Positions 9,697 to 16,582 of a DNA stretch of 47,161 nucleotides are shown piece by piece; the stretch's first letter is position 1; each line of letters opens with the position of its first letter. Under the pieces are notes generated by a model, which saw only the letters and a list, made by a program, of their open reading frames with translations, had not been told where the DNA came from and ran no database searches. Made by a program: the position numbers and the translations under genes. Source of the stretch: Candidatus Sericytochromatia bacterium (lineage in GTDB: Bacteria > Cyanobacteriota > Sericytochromatia > S15B-MN24 > JAQBPE01); the NCBI GenBank assembly GCA_035285325.1, contig JAYKJB010000056.1:1-47161 (forward strand), given 5' to 3'.

Positions 9697-10833
9697 TCAG
9701 GAGAGCAACTGGGTGGCCTGAATGGCGCAGCCCTTATTTTTCTTGGTGCCGAGCCGGCCGTGCAGTTCGATCGTGGCGGTGTTGCGGCCACACGGGCAGC
9801 CGTGACGGCGGATGGCCAGGTCGCTGGTCAGCAGAGAAATAGCGGGCATGGAAAGCAGGTAGGGCGTCAGCAGGTTCAGAAAGCCGGCCTCCCCATCCGG
9901 GAGTGGGGCCAGGGTCTCGACATCGCGCACGATCGCCCGGGCGAAGTGCGACACGTGAAATCGATGCGCGGCGCACTCCAGGTAGGGTACGCCGTGTTCC
10001 ACCAGGCCGTAGCCGTCCCGCTGATTGGCTTCGGGAATGCCCAGGGCGGCGGCCACCTCCGCGCGGAAGACCTGTTTGGGAATGGCCTCCTGCTCATTTT
10101 TCTTCCACCCTCCACCGGTCAGCACCCAGCTGGCGGGGCCCAGGGCCAGAGGCGGCAGTCCTTGCTCGCGTCGCCACGCCAGCAGGCGGTGCAGGAATGC
10201 CGGAAAGCCGATGATGCGGACCGGCAAGCCTTCCTCGGCATAGGCCTCCAGACGGGCATTGGTCTGTGCCACATCGAAGGCCCAGTCCTGGGCCTCTTGG
10301 TTCCAGCGCAGCGCGTACCAGCAAGCCTGCACGGCCGTGAAACCGGTCATGTAGTGATCGGTGTAGGACGTGCCCCGCGTGCTGGCGTGAGCCGGGTCGT
10401 GCGCGAAGATCAGGTAGTTCACGGGCTGGTCGCGCTGCACCATTCCCATGGCCTCGAAACAGCGGTCCACCGTGGCCAGCCCGCGGGCGAGCGAGCCCTC
10501 ATCGAAGAAAATCTGACTCTTCTGTCCGGTGGTGCCGCTGCTCGTCAGCGTCAATTTCACGTCGTCGTGCGCCACCGAGAGCAGCTCGTGATGCTTGAGC
10601 GTGTTGACGAACAGCCAGGGCACCTGGGCCAGGTCTGCCGGCACGACGAGCGCCTCCGGTGAGAAGCCGTGGCGGGCACACAAGGCCTGGTAGAAGGGGC
10701 TGGCTGCCGCGTGATGGCGCACCGCCTCGCGCATGGCCCCAAGGAACAGGGCGTCTTTGCTGTCTGAAAGCTCGTAAGGTTCCGCGGCCGCCATCAAGGC
10801 GGTCAGTTGGGTGGATGCGGCAGGCGCTGACAT
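9697..10833 (-). CDS. luxE: LuxE-family acyl-protein synthetase
   Basis: The product has 378 residues, the normal LuxE length. The adenylation loop is LTSSGTTGQKSQIFF at about 95-110. A Cys in the KGCAIQATQLL tail (about residue 369) sits where LuxE enzymes carry the acyl-accepting Cys. LuxE activates a fatty acid with ATP, holds it as a thioester and hands it to LuxC for reduction to aldehyde. The next gene encodes LuxC, so the classic partner is present, but luxA, luxB and the LuxD thioesterase are absent. GAGGAG precedes the ATG by 7 bases. The 192-base gap upstream contains a possible leader peptide and hairpin. The acyl substrate is unknown and it need not be a long-chain fatty acid. Confidence 0.9.
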   Translation of the reverse strand: MSAPAASTQLTALMAAAEPYELSDSKDALFLGAMREAVRHHAAASPFYQALCARHGFSPEALVVPADLAQVPWLFVNTLKHHELLSVAHDDVKLTLTSSGTTGQKSQIFFDEGSLARGLATVDRCFEAMGMVQRDQPVNYLIFAHDPAHASTRGTSYTDHYMTGFTAVQACWYALRWNQEAQDWAFDVAQTNARLEAYAEEGLPVRIIGFPAFLHRLLAWRREQGLPPLALGPASWVLTGGGWKKNEQEAIPKQVFRAEVAAALGIPEANQRDGYGLVEHGVPYLECAAHRFHVSHFARAIVRDVETLAPLPDGEAGFLNLLTPYLLSMPAISLLTSDLAIRRHGCPCGRNTATIELHGRLGTKKNKGCAIQATQLLS

Positions 10834-10868
10834 CGTGGGCTCCTCTGGCCCTCATGATACCCGCCTGT

Positions 10869-10885
10869 GCGTCGGCTTCCGACGC
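10869..10885 (-). repeat. Perfect 7-bp hairpin in the luxE leader
   Basis: GCGTCGG and CCGACGC arms flank a 3-base loop, 36 bases upstream of the luxE ATG and 7 bases downstream of the stop of the seven-codon ORF. There is no U-run, so it is not a standard terminator. It may be an RNA processing, pausing or translational control element. Confidence 0.6.
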
Positions 10886-10892
10886 GATTCGC

Positions 10893-10916
10893 TCAGAACT
10901 TGGTCTTGCCGAACAT
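10893..10916 (-). CDS. Putative 7-residue leader peptide (MFGKTKF)
   Basis: A perfect GGAGG stands 8 bases before ATG at 10916, followed by six sense codons (Phe-Gly-Lys-Thr-Lys-Phe) and TGA at 10893. A second in-frame ATG at 10922 lies within the ribosome site and would be too close to it. The ORF lies in the only long gap of the GNAT/Lux operon and ends just before a hairpin. This is the layout of a regulatory leader, or possibly a tiny secreted or signalling peptide. A chance occurrence cannot be excluded from one genome. Confidence 0.35.
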   Translation of the reverse strand: MFGKTKF

Positions 10917-10967
10917 GCCCATTCCCTCCACTCTCCGCGCCACCCGGCGCCCACAAGAGGGAGGTCT

Positions 10968-10994
10968 GTTCCAAACGTTCCAAGCCGGTTCCAA
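10968..10994 (-). repeat. Three direct TTGGAAC repeats upstream of luxE
   Basis: On the plus strand GTTCCAA begins at 10968, 10977 and 10988, spacings of 9 and 11 bases. The repeats lie just after the stop of the PaaK-like gene and before the leader ORF. They could be a tandem operator or, less likely, ECF-type -35 boxes (GGAAC). No matching -10 element was found at 16-17 bases from any copy. Confidence 0.5.
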
Positions 10995-11025
10995 GCCCGG
11001 TTTCAATGGTTAATAAGGCGTTAAA

Positions 11026-12357
11026 TTACTCGTCCTGGGCGAGGGTCTCGTCGCGCACCCCCTGGAACTTGCCGGTCACGGAGACCCGTGGAATGCCGTT
11101 TTGCGGGTAGAGTTCCACACGCACGGGGGCCAGGCTGCCGGTTCCAATCAATCTGGCCAGGTCCGGTTTGCTGCGCAGCAAGGCCTCGGCCAGACGCTCG
11201 GCCAGGCCCGGGTCGGCCTCCGGTTCCAGCACCTCCACCCGCAGGCAGAGGACTTCTCGTCCGGCCTGGCGCTGTTTGACCAGCTGCACCGCCTGGCCCA
11301 CCGGGGCAACCGTGGCCAGGGCCGCCAGGGCCTCGGCCCGGGTCAGCGTGGCATATCCCAGGCGCAGGGCGTCGTCGGCGCGGCCGAGCAGGTCGAAGAC
11401 CGGGGTCTTGCGCCCACAGGGGCAGTCCGCACCGACCCAGCGCGCCCGGTCACCCACCCGGTAGCGGATCACGGGTTGCAGGTGGCGATCGAGGTTGGTG
11501 ACCAGCAACTCGCCAGGCTCTCCCGGGCCGACGGGCCCGCCATGGTCCGGATCGACGATTTCCAGCCAGACGTGGTCACTCAAGACGTGGTGGTGGCCTG
11601 GCGGACTGGCCGGGCAGGCGTGTCCCATCAAGCCGGAATCGACCGCGCCGTAGCCGGCGGAGGCGATCACCCGCACGCCCAGTTCCCGCACGAGGCGCTG
11701 GCGGTCTTCCGGATGCAGGTGTTCGCCTGCATAGAAAATCTTCTCGATGCGGGCGCCGCGGGCAGCGATCGCCGGCATCACCTGCAACAGGCGCGAGGGA
11801 AAGCCCACCAGCACGTTGAGCCCGAAGCGCGTCACGCCATCGGCCACCACCTCCGCGTCCGCCGAGGCCGTGTAGGGGAAGTTCAGACAGCCCATCGTTT
11901 CGAGCAGGCGATCCACGAATTTGAATGACGCGTACAGGCTGCCCGCGGCGAACAGGTTGGCGACGCGGTCCTCAGGAGCCAGACCGGCCGCCCGATACGT
12001 GCGGCTGAACAGCGGCATGGCCGCCGCGAACTCCGCGTGCGAGTAGATCGAGAACTTGGGGTCGCCGGTGCTTCCCCCACTGCGAAACACCAGCGCGTCG
12101 GTCAGCGGCCCCGTCAGGGCTTCGTGGGAACGGGGCGGGCTGGCGGCCACCCAGGTTGCCTTGTCGAGGGGGGCGAGATGAGCCAGCGTTGGCAGGCCCA
12201 GCGGCGTCCCCGCGGGACAATCGGCCAGGCGCGCGCGATACAGGGGGGCCTGCCGGGCTCGCGTGAGCAGGGCCCCCAGCCGGGTGTCGATCCAGCGCTC
12301 GCGAGCCTCTCGCTCCCAGCTCTCCACCGGATCGAAGGCGTCCACCGCGTCATTCAT
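11026..12357 (-). CDS. PaaK-like adenylate-forming enzyme (phenylacetate-CoA ligase family)
   Basis: The product has 443 residues. The ATP loop is SGGSTGDPKFSIY at about 93-105, followed by YGAVDSGLMG and the Cys motif CPCGRKTPVFDLLGR typical of PaaK/coenzyme F390 synthetase-like enzymes. The family adenylates a carboxylic acid and usually transfers it to CoA. It is clearly a paralogue of the C-terminal half of the LuxC fusion two genes on: the ANLF-AG-LY, YAGE and DHV-LEI-DP segments correspond in order, so a duplication preceded the fusion. Its ATG overlaps the end of the GNAT gene by 8 bases (ATGAATGA), implying translational coupling. Substrate unknown; aromatic or alkyl carboxylates are equally possible. 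Confidence 0.87.
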   Translation of the reverse strand: MNDAVDAFDPVESWEREARERWIDTRLGALLTRARQAPLYRARLADCPAGTPLGLPTLAHLAPLDKATWVAASPPRSHEALTGPLTDALVFRSGGSTGDPKFSIYSHAEFAAAMPLFSRTYRAAGLAPEDRVANLFAAGSLYASFKFVDRLLETMGCLNFPYTASADAEVVADGVTRFGLNVLVGFPSRLLQVMPAIAARGARIEKIFYAGEHLHPEDRQRLVRELGVRVIASAGYGAVDSGLMGHACPASPPGHHHVLSDHVWLEIVDPDHGGPVGPGEPGELLVTNLDRHLQPVIRYRVGDRARWVGADCPCGRKTPVFDLLGRADDALRLGYATLTRAEALAALATVAPVGQAVQLVKQRQAGREVLCLRVEVLEPEADPGLAERLAEALLRSKPDLARLIGTGSLAPVRVELYPQNGIPRVSVTGKFQGVRDETLAQDE

Positions 12358-13546
12358 CCGTGACGGGGTCTTGCATCTGCACGACCAGGTTGCGGAATTC
12401 GGTATTCATCAAATAGGCGTCCAGGAATTTGCGGTCGCGCGGGGTCAGTTGCACGTTCGAAAAGTTCAAGGGCAGGGTCGAGCGAGCAAAGATCAGGTAA
12501 TCGCTGCGCTGGTCACCGGTGTGGGCCATGCCGGGAAAGTAGGCACAGGGCAAAAACTCGGCTGACAGGGCCGCCCGCTGGTGGGTGGGTTCGTAGGCGC
12601 TGATCAGCACCTCCAGGTAGTCGATGCCGACGCTCCGCCCGGTTTCGAACACCATCTCGAACACGTGGGTGAGGTGCTGCACCTCCGCCCGGTCCACTTC
12701 CAGGGCCCGCAGCACCCCGTGGCCGTCCTTGCCGTCGTGGTTGACGAAGGCCTTGACCTGTCCGTGGTCGGCGATGAACAGGTGGGTGGGTTGATGGAAT
12801 GGGAAAAAATCCATCAGCAGTGAGCCTTGGGAGCGACATCGCATCAGCGCCTCGGGCACGAGCTCACCGCGTTCGACACGCAGGCGCAGCCGATCGCTGA
12901 TGGGCGTGATTTCAGCTGGTTCCAGCTCGTAGGAATCGCGCACGATCTCGTAGAAACCGGCCACCTCCGGGATCAAGCGTGGCGTGGGTCGGCGGGCGCC
13001 GAAGGCGTCCGGATGAAACAGCGCCTTCAGCCCGTGCGTCTCATAGTGCGTGGTCCGGTGGACATTGGGAAAGATGCCCAAGCTCATGAAGCCGAGTTTG
13101 CGCAGCAGCGCGTCGGGCCCCATGGTGCGCGTGCGGGTCGTCGCGTAGATCACGTCGCAGCAACGCGGTTCCCGGTACATCAGGTGTTCGATACCCAACC
13201 GGATCGAGGCTTCCGCCAGGCCATCCCGTCGCCAGGCCTGCTCGGTGGCCGCTGCAAAGACCTTGGCGTGTCGTTCCCGCAGGTCGAACTGGAAAATGAC
13301 CGAACTGACCAGTTGCCCCGCCTCGTGTTCCGCCACGATCCAAAGACAGGCTGGGTCCCTCAGGGCCTCTTCCCGCTGGGTGCGCAGGTTCACAATCGGC
13401 AGGGAATAGGTGCCCTGGTAGACCCGATGATACAGTTGCCAGATGGCTTCGGCGTCGTCTGGCCGGGCGCGCCGAAGTCGCACCGAGCGCCCACTTGGCA
13501 CCGCATGATGGGTCTCGATTTCCAAACTGGGCCAGTGTTCTGTCAT
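12350..13546 (-). CDS. Tandem GNAT-fold acyltransferase, first gene of the LuxE/LuxC operon
   Basis: The product has 398 residues and seems to hold two GNAT-like halves. The first (about residues 15-170) has VRLRRARPDDAEAIWQLYH and the family's closing LLRKLGFMSLGIFPN. The second (about 205-385) ends in a comparable LSAEFLPCAYFPGM segment. The second half lacks a clear acetyl-CoA loop and may be a scaffold. The ATG at 13546 lies seven bases after a perfect extended -10 box, so the mRNA probably begins with this codon (leaderless); an ATG at 13555 falls inside the -10 itself and is rejected. Overlap with the PaaK-like gene ties it to that pathway, where it could N- or O-acylate an intermediate such as an amino acid or amine. 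The precise activity is not known. Confidence 0.75.
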   Translation of the reverse strand: MTEHWPSLEIETHHAVPSGRSVRLRRARPDDAEAIWQLYHRVYQGTYSLPIVNLRTQREEALRDPACLWIVAEHEAGQLVSSVIFQFDLRERHAKVFAAATEQAWRRDGLAEASIRLGIEHLMYREPRCCDVIYATTRTRTMGPDALLRKLGFMSLGIFPNVHRTTHYETHGLKALFHPDAFGARRPTPRLIPEVAGFYEIVRDSYELEPAEITPISDRLRLRVERGELVPEALMRCRSQGSLLMDFFPFHQPTHLFIADHGQVKAFVNHDGKDGHGVLRALEVDRAEVQHLTHVFEMVFETGRSVGIDYLEVLISAYEPTHQRAALSAEFLPCAYFPGMAHTGDQRSDYLIFARSTLPLNFSNVQLTPRDRKFLDAYLMNTEFRNLVVQMQDPVTDE

Positions 13547-13553
13547 GGGCTGC

Positions 13554-13562
13554 ATTATAGCA
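13554..13562 (-). promoter_or_regulatory. Extended -10 promoter of the GNAT/PaaK/LuxE/LuxC/MFS operon
   Basis: The minus strand reads TGCTATAAT, a perfect TGn extension plus consensus TATAAT (13559-13554). No good -35 box exists at 17 bases, as is usual for extended -10 promoters. Seven bases separate the box from the ATG at 13546, so the predicted start of transcription coincides with the start codon. Confidence 0.75.
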
Positions 13563-13711
13563 GGGCCCTCGCAGCGTGCAGCGCCCCCCGTCTCCCCGCG
13601 TCCACGGACGATGGCCGCTCTCTTGACAGCACCCTGATGGGCCGGTGAGGGGTGAATTTCGGAGCGGTTCGGGTACAGTGGAAGCAGTTGTTGGATTGGC
13701 CCGATCTACCT

Positions 13712-14395
13712 ATGGCTCACCTACTCCGCCTCCCTCTCCAAGTGCCTTCCCTCGAGCGGCGTCCGGGCTGCGCGAGGCGCTCTTCGGTACGGAAGACTGC
13801 GCGACCTGGCTTCAGCTTGGTCGAGATGGCCGTGGTCATCACCATCGTCGGGACCTTGGCGGCCATTGCCATTCCCTCCTACCAGAGTTCTCAAGACAAG
13901 GCGCGCAACGCCGCCATGCAGGGGAACGTCAAAACCGTTGCCACCGCGCTGGTCCAGTACGCCGCCGAGAACGATGGCTCCTTCCCTCGCAGTCCGGACG
14001 CGCAGGACACCGACAGAGGGGCCGCGCCCTACTCCCCCAGTGCCATCGGTCTGGCCAACTACCTGGTGGGAGGAAGCCTGCCATCCAACCCCTGGTCGAC
14101 CATTGTCCAGGAGGAATTCACGGCGCCCAACGGGGCGCCCGTGGTCATCAATTCGGCCACAGAACTGGCGACCGAGGATGGTTTCGCCAAGCGACCGGGG
14201 TCCTACATCGGAAACGGCCAACTGCCCGTGGATGGGACGCCCCTCACGACGGATTGGGGCGTGTATCTGTACAGTCGCGATGCGGAGAACCAGGTCACGC
14301 TGCTCTACGGCATCGGCAAGAAACTGGACGATGCGATCGTGGCGGGCAGCCATGCCAACGAGACCGGCAACGCCGGCGGCGGTGGCGGTCCCTGA
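13712..14395 (+). CDS. Type IV pilin-like / pseudopilin protein
   Basis: The product has about 227 residues. The class III signal RPG/FSLVEMAVVITIVG is complete: Gly before the cleavage site, Phe at +1 and Glu at +5, followed by the hydrophobic helix ending AAIAIPSYQ. The head has PNG, GTPL and NPW turns and a Gly-rich tail (GGGGGP). Such proteins are processed by prepilin peptidase and assembled into type IV pili or type II secretion pseudopili. The prepilin leader is long (about 33 basic residues) if the ATG at 13712 is used, and no good ribosome site is seen; a GTG at 13652 is also in frame. No other pilus gene is near, so this is an orphan subunit. Confidence 0.85.
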   Translation: MAHLLRLPLQVPSLERRPGCARRSSVRKTARPGFSLVEMAVVITIVGTLAAIAIPSYQSSQDKARNAAMQGNVKTVATALVQYAAENDGSFPRSPDAQDTDRGAAPYSPSAIGLANYLVGGSLPSNPWSTIVQEEFTAPNGAPVVINSATELATEDGFAKRPGSYIGNGQLPVDGTPLTTDWGVYLYSRDAENQVTLLYGIGKKLDDAIVAGSHANETGNAGGGGGP

Positions 14396-14505
14396 AGGAC
14401 GCCCTGCGACGCCCCACCCCTGAACACTCCGACCAACGCCTGGAGGATGGGGTCACCTGCTGACCCCCACGCCTCCCACTCGGGGGCTGAACGCGGCGCC
14501 TTGTG

Positions 14506-14514
14506 TGGTATAGT
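14506..14514 (+). promoter_or_regulatory. Extended -10 promoter of the pyruvate dehydrogenase operon
   Basis: TGG followed by TATAGT (14509-14514) matches the TGn extended -10. A weak -35 CTGAAC lies 16 bases upstream. The start of pdhA is about 55 bases downstream of the predicted transcription start. Confidence 0.65.
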
Positions 14515-14576
14515 TGTCGCTTGCTCAGGCCCCACAAGTGGGATCCGGTCGCGGCGGGGCCTTCAGGAGATTCGTC

Positions 14577-15548
14577 ATGGATCGTGAATCGCGGCGCAAG
14601 CTGTACCGCCAGATGGTGCTCATCCGGCAGTTCGAAGAGAAGTGTGCCGAGCTGTATGCGGGGGCCCAGATTGGCGGCTTCCTGCACCTTTACATCGGGG
14701 AAGAGGCCGTGGCGGTGGGCGCCATCCACGCGTTGGGGCCTGACGACGACGTGGTGACCCATTACCGGGATCACGGCCACGCCCTCGCGCGGGGCATCGA
14801 GGCGGCTCCCTTGATGGCGGAACTGTGTGGCCGCGCGACCGGCGTCTGCAAGGGGCGAGGCGGCTCGATGCACCTGGCGGATATCAAGCGCCGGATGTGG
14901 GGCGGCTATGCCATCGTCGGGGGGCACCTGCCGGTGGCGGTGGGTCTTGCGCACGCCCATCAGTTCCGTCAGTCGGGTGGGGTCACCATGTGCTTCTTCG
15001 GGGATGCCGCCACCGACATCGGCGAGTTCCACGAAGCCATGAACTTTGCTCAACTCTGGCGCTTGCCGATCGTGTTCGTCTGTGAAAACAACCTGTACGG
15101 CATGGGCGTGCCGATCGCGATGAACTCCGCCATGCAACAGATTGTCGAGAAGGCGCGGGCTTATGGCATGCCGGCGGAACGCTGCGACGGCATGGACGTC
15201 GAAAACGTTCACGAAGTCGTTTCCGCGGCGGTGGCGCACGCGCGGGCCGGCCGGGGACCATTCTTTATTGAAGCGATGACCTACCGCTTCCGCGGCCATT
15301 CGATGGCGGACCCGGAACTGTACCGGGAGAAGGCGGAGGTCGAGGCCTGGAAGCAACGCGACCCGATCCAGACCTTCAAGGCCCGCCTGGTACGCGCCAA
15401 AGTGCTGAGCCAGAGTGCGGCCGACCAGCTGGAACGGGAGGTCTCCGAGGAAGTGGAAGCCGCCGCGCGCTTTGCGCTGGAGAGCCCCTTCCCCGATGAA
15501 TCCACCTTGTTCGACGACATCTACACGCCCGTTGGCGCCAGCGCCTAG
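14577..15548 (+). CDS. pdhA: Pyruvate dehydrogenase E1 component, alpha subunit
   Basis: The product has 323 residues, normal for the alpha subunit of the heterotetrameric E1. It binds thiamine diphosphate and magnesium and decarboxylates pyruvate. Visible are GRGGSMHL (about residue 98), the TPP motif GDAATDIGEFHEAMNFA running to VFVCENN (about 141-171), and the YRFRGHSMADPELYR segment before the C-terminus that carries the phosphorylation loop in eukaryotes. The ATG at 14577 has AGGAGA six bases upstream and was chosen over the TTG/GTG start at 14514. It is the first gene of the E1alpha-E1beta-E2-E3 operon. An acetoin dehydrogenase alpha subunit is the main alternative, but no acetoin accessory gene is present. 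Confidence 0.93.
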   Translation: MDRESRRKLYRQMVLIRQFEEKCAELYAGAQIGGFLHLYIGEEAVAVGAIHALGPDDDVVTHYRDHGHALARGIEAAPLMAELCGRATGVCKGRGGSMHLADIKRRMWGGYAIVGGHLPVAVGLAHAHQFRQSGGVTMCFFGDAATDIGEFHEAMNFAQLWRLPIVFVCENNLYGMGVPIAMNSAMQQIVEKARAYGMPAERCDGMDVENVHEVVSAAVAHARAGRGPFFIEAMTYRFRGHSMADPELYREKAEVEAWKQRDPIQTFKARLVRAKVLSQSAADQLEREVSEEVEAAARFALESPFPDESTLFDDIYTPVGASA

Positions 15549-15568
15549 GGCCTTTTGAGAGGCCATCC

Positions 15569-16537
15569 ATGCCAGTCATCACGTACCGCGAGGCGCTGCG
15601 TCAAGCCATCGCCGAGGAAATGCGTCGCGACCCTGCCGTCTGGATTCTGGGGCAGAACATCGCGGCTTATGGCGGCACCTATGCCGTCACCAAGGGGCTG
15701 TTCGATGAATTCGGCCCGGAGAGGGTCCGCGACACCCCGATCGCTGAAGCCGGTATCATCGGGCTGGCGGCCGGGTCGGCGATGGGGGGCACCCGCCCCA
15801 TCGCGGAAATCATGAGCATCAACTTCACGCTGGTCGCGATCGACCAGATCGTCAACCACGCGGCCAAGATGCGCCACATGTTCGGGGGCCAGTGGTCGGT
15901 GCCGATGGTGATTCGCACCTCCTCCGGCTACGGCATGCTGGCAGCCACCCACTCGCAGACGTTCGAGAACTGGTATGCCTACGTGCCGGGGCTCAAGGTC
16001 GTGATGCCGGCGACCCCCTACGACGCAAAGGGCATGCTCAAGGCCGCCATCCGCGATGCTGACCCCGTCATGTTCATCGAACACTCCAATCTGTACGGTC
16101 AGAAGGGAGAGGTTCCTGAAGGGGATTACACCGTGCCGCTCGACCGGGCCGAGATCAAACGGGCGGGAGACCAGGTGACGCTGGTCGCCTGGTCGAGCAT
16201 GCTCAAGCCTTGTCTCAATGTGGCCGAGACCTTGGCCCAACAGGGCGTCTCGGTCGAGGTCATCGACATGCGCGCCCTGCGTCCGCTCGACACGGCGACG
16301 GTGGTCCAATCCGTGAAGAAGACCAGCCGCTGCGTGGTGGTGGAAGAAGGCTGGCGCACGCTGGGCATCGGGGGGGAGATTGCCGCCCGGGTGTCCGAAG
16401 AGGCCTTCGATTGGCTGGATGCGCCGGTGGGGCGGGTCGCGGGCAAGGAGGTTCCGATGCCCTACGCCAAGAACCTGGAAAAGCTCTGCATCCCCAGCGA
16501 GGCGGACATTCTCGCCGCCTGTCGGGCGACGCTCTGA
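15569..16537 (+). CDS. pdhB: Pyruvate dehydrogenase E1 component, beta subunit
   Basis: The product has 322 residues. It completes the E1 heterotetramer and supplies the Glu that activates the TPP thiazolium. The N-terminal transketolase-like domain carries TYREALRQAIAEEMRRDP, then IAEAGIIGLAAGSAMGG and GQWSVPMVIRTSSG. The C-terminal domain has the EGDYTVPLDRAEIKRAGDQV linker and the VEEGWRTLGIGGEIAA tail. It starts 20 bases after pdhA with a GAGAGG ribosome site. Its presence beside lipoyl E2 and E3 genes makes oxidative acetyl-CoA supply to the citrate cycle likely; citrate synthase is encoded about 20 kb further on. Confidence 0.93.
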   Translation: MPVITYREALRQAIAEEMRRDPAVWILGQNIAAYGGTYAVTKGLFDEFGPERVRDTPIAEAGIIGLAAGSAMGGTRPIAEIMSINFTLVAIDQIVNHAAKMRHMFGGQWSVPMVIRTSSGYGMLAATHSQTFENWYAYVPGLKVVMPATPYDAKGMLKAAIRDADPVMFIEHSNLYGQKGEVPEGDYTVPLDRAEIKRAGDQVTLVAWSSMLKPCLNVAETLAQQGVSVEVIDMRALRPLDTATVVQSVKKTSRCVVVEEGWRTLGIGGEIAARVSEEAFDWLDAPVGRVAGKEVPMPYAKNLEKLCIPSEADILAACRATL

Positions 16538-16582
16538 ATTGGCGTCCCCCACGGCACTCGCGAATCCGTCTGGAGGTTGACG

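Noticed and set aside
10968-10994. ECF sigma -35 (GGAAC) assignment for the TTGGAAC repeats
   Set aside because: None of the three copies has a CGTC- or TATAAT-like element at 16-17 bases downstream.
5712-13562. Bioluminescence (lux) operon
   Set aside because: No luxA, luxB or luxD gene is present and the fused PaaK and GNAT genes are foreign to light production; only the reductase half is shared.
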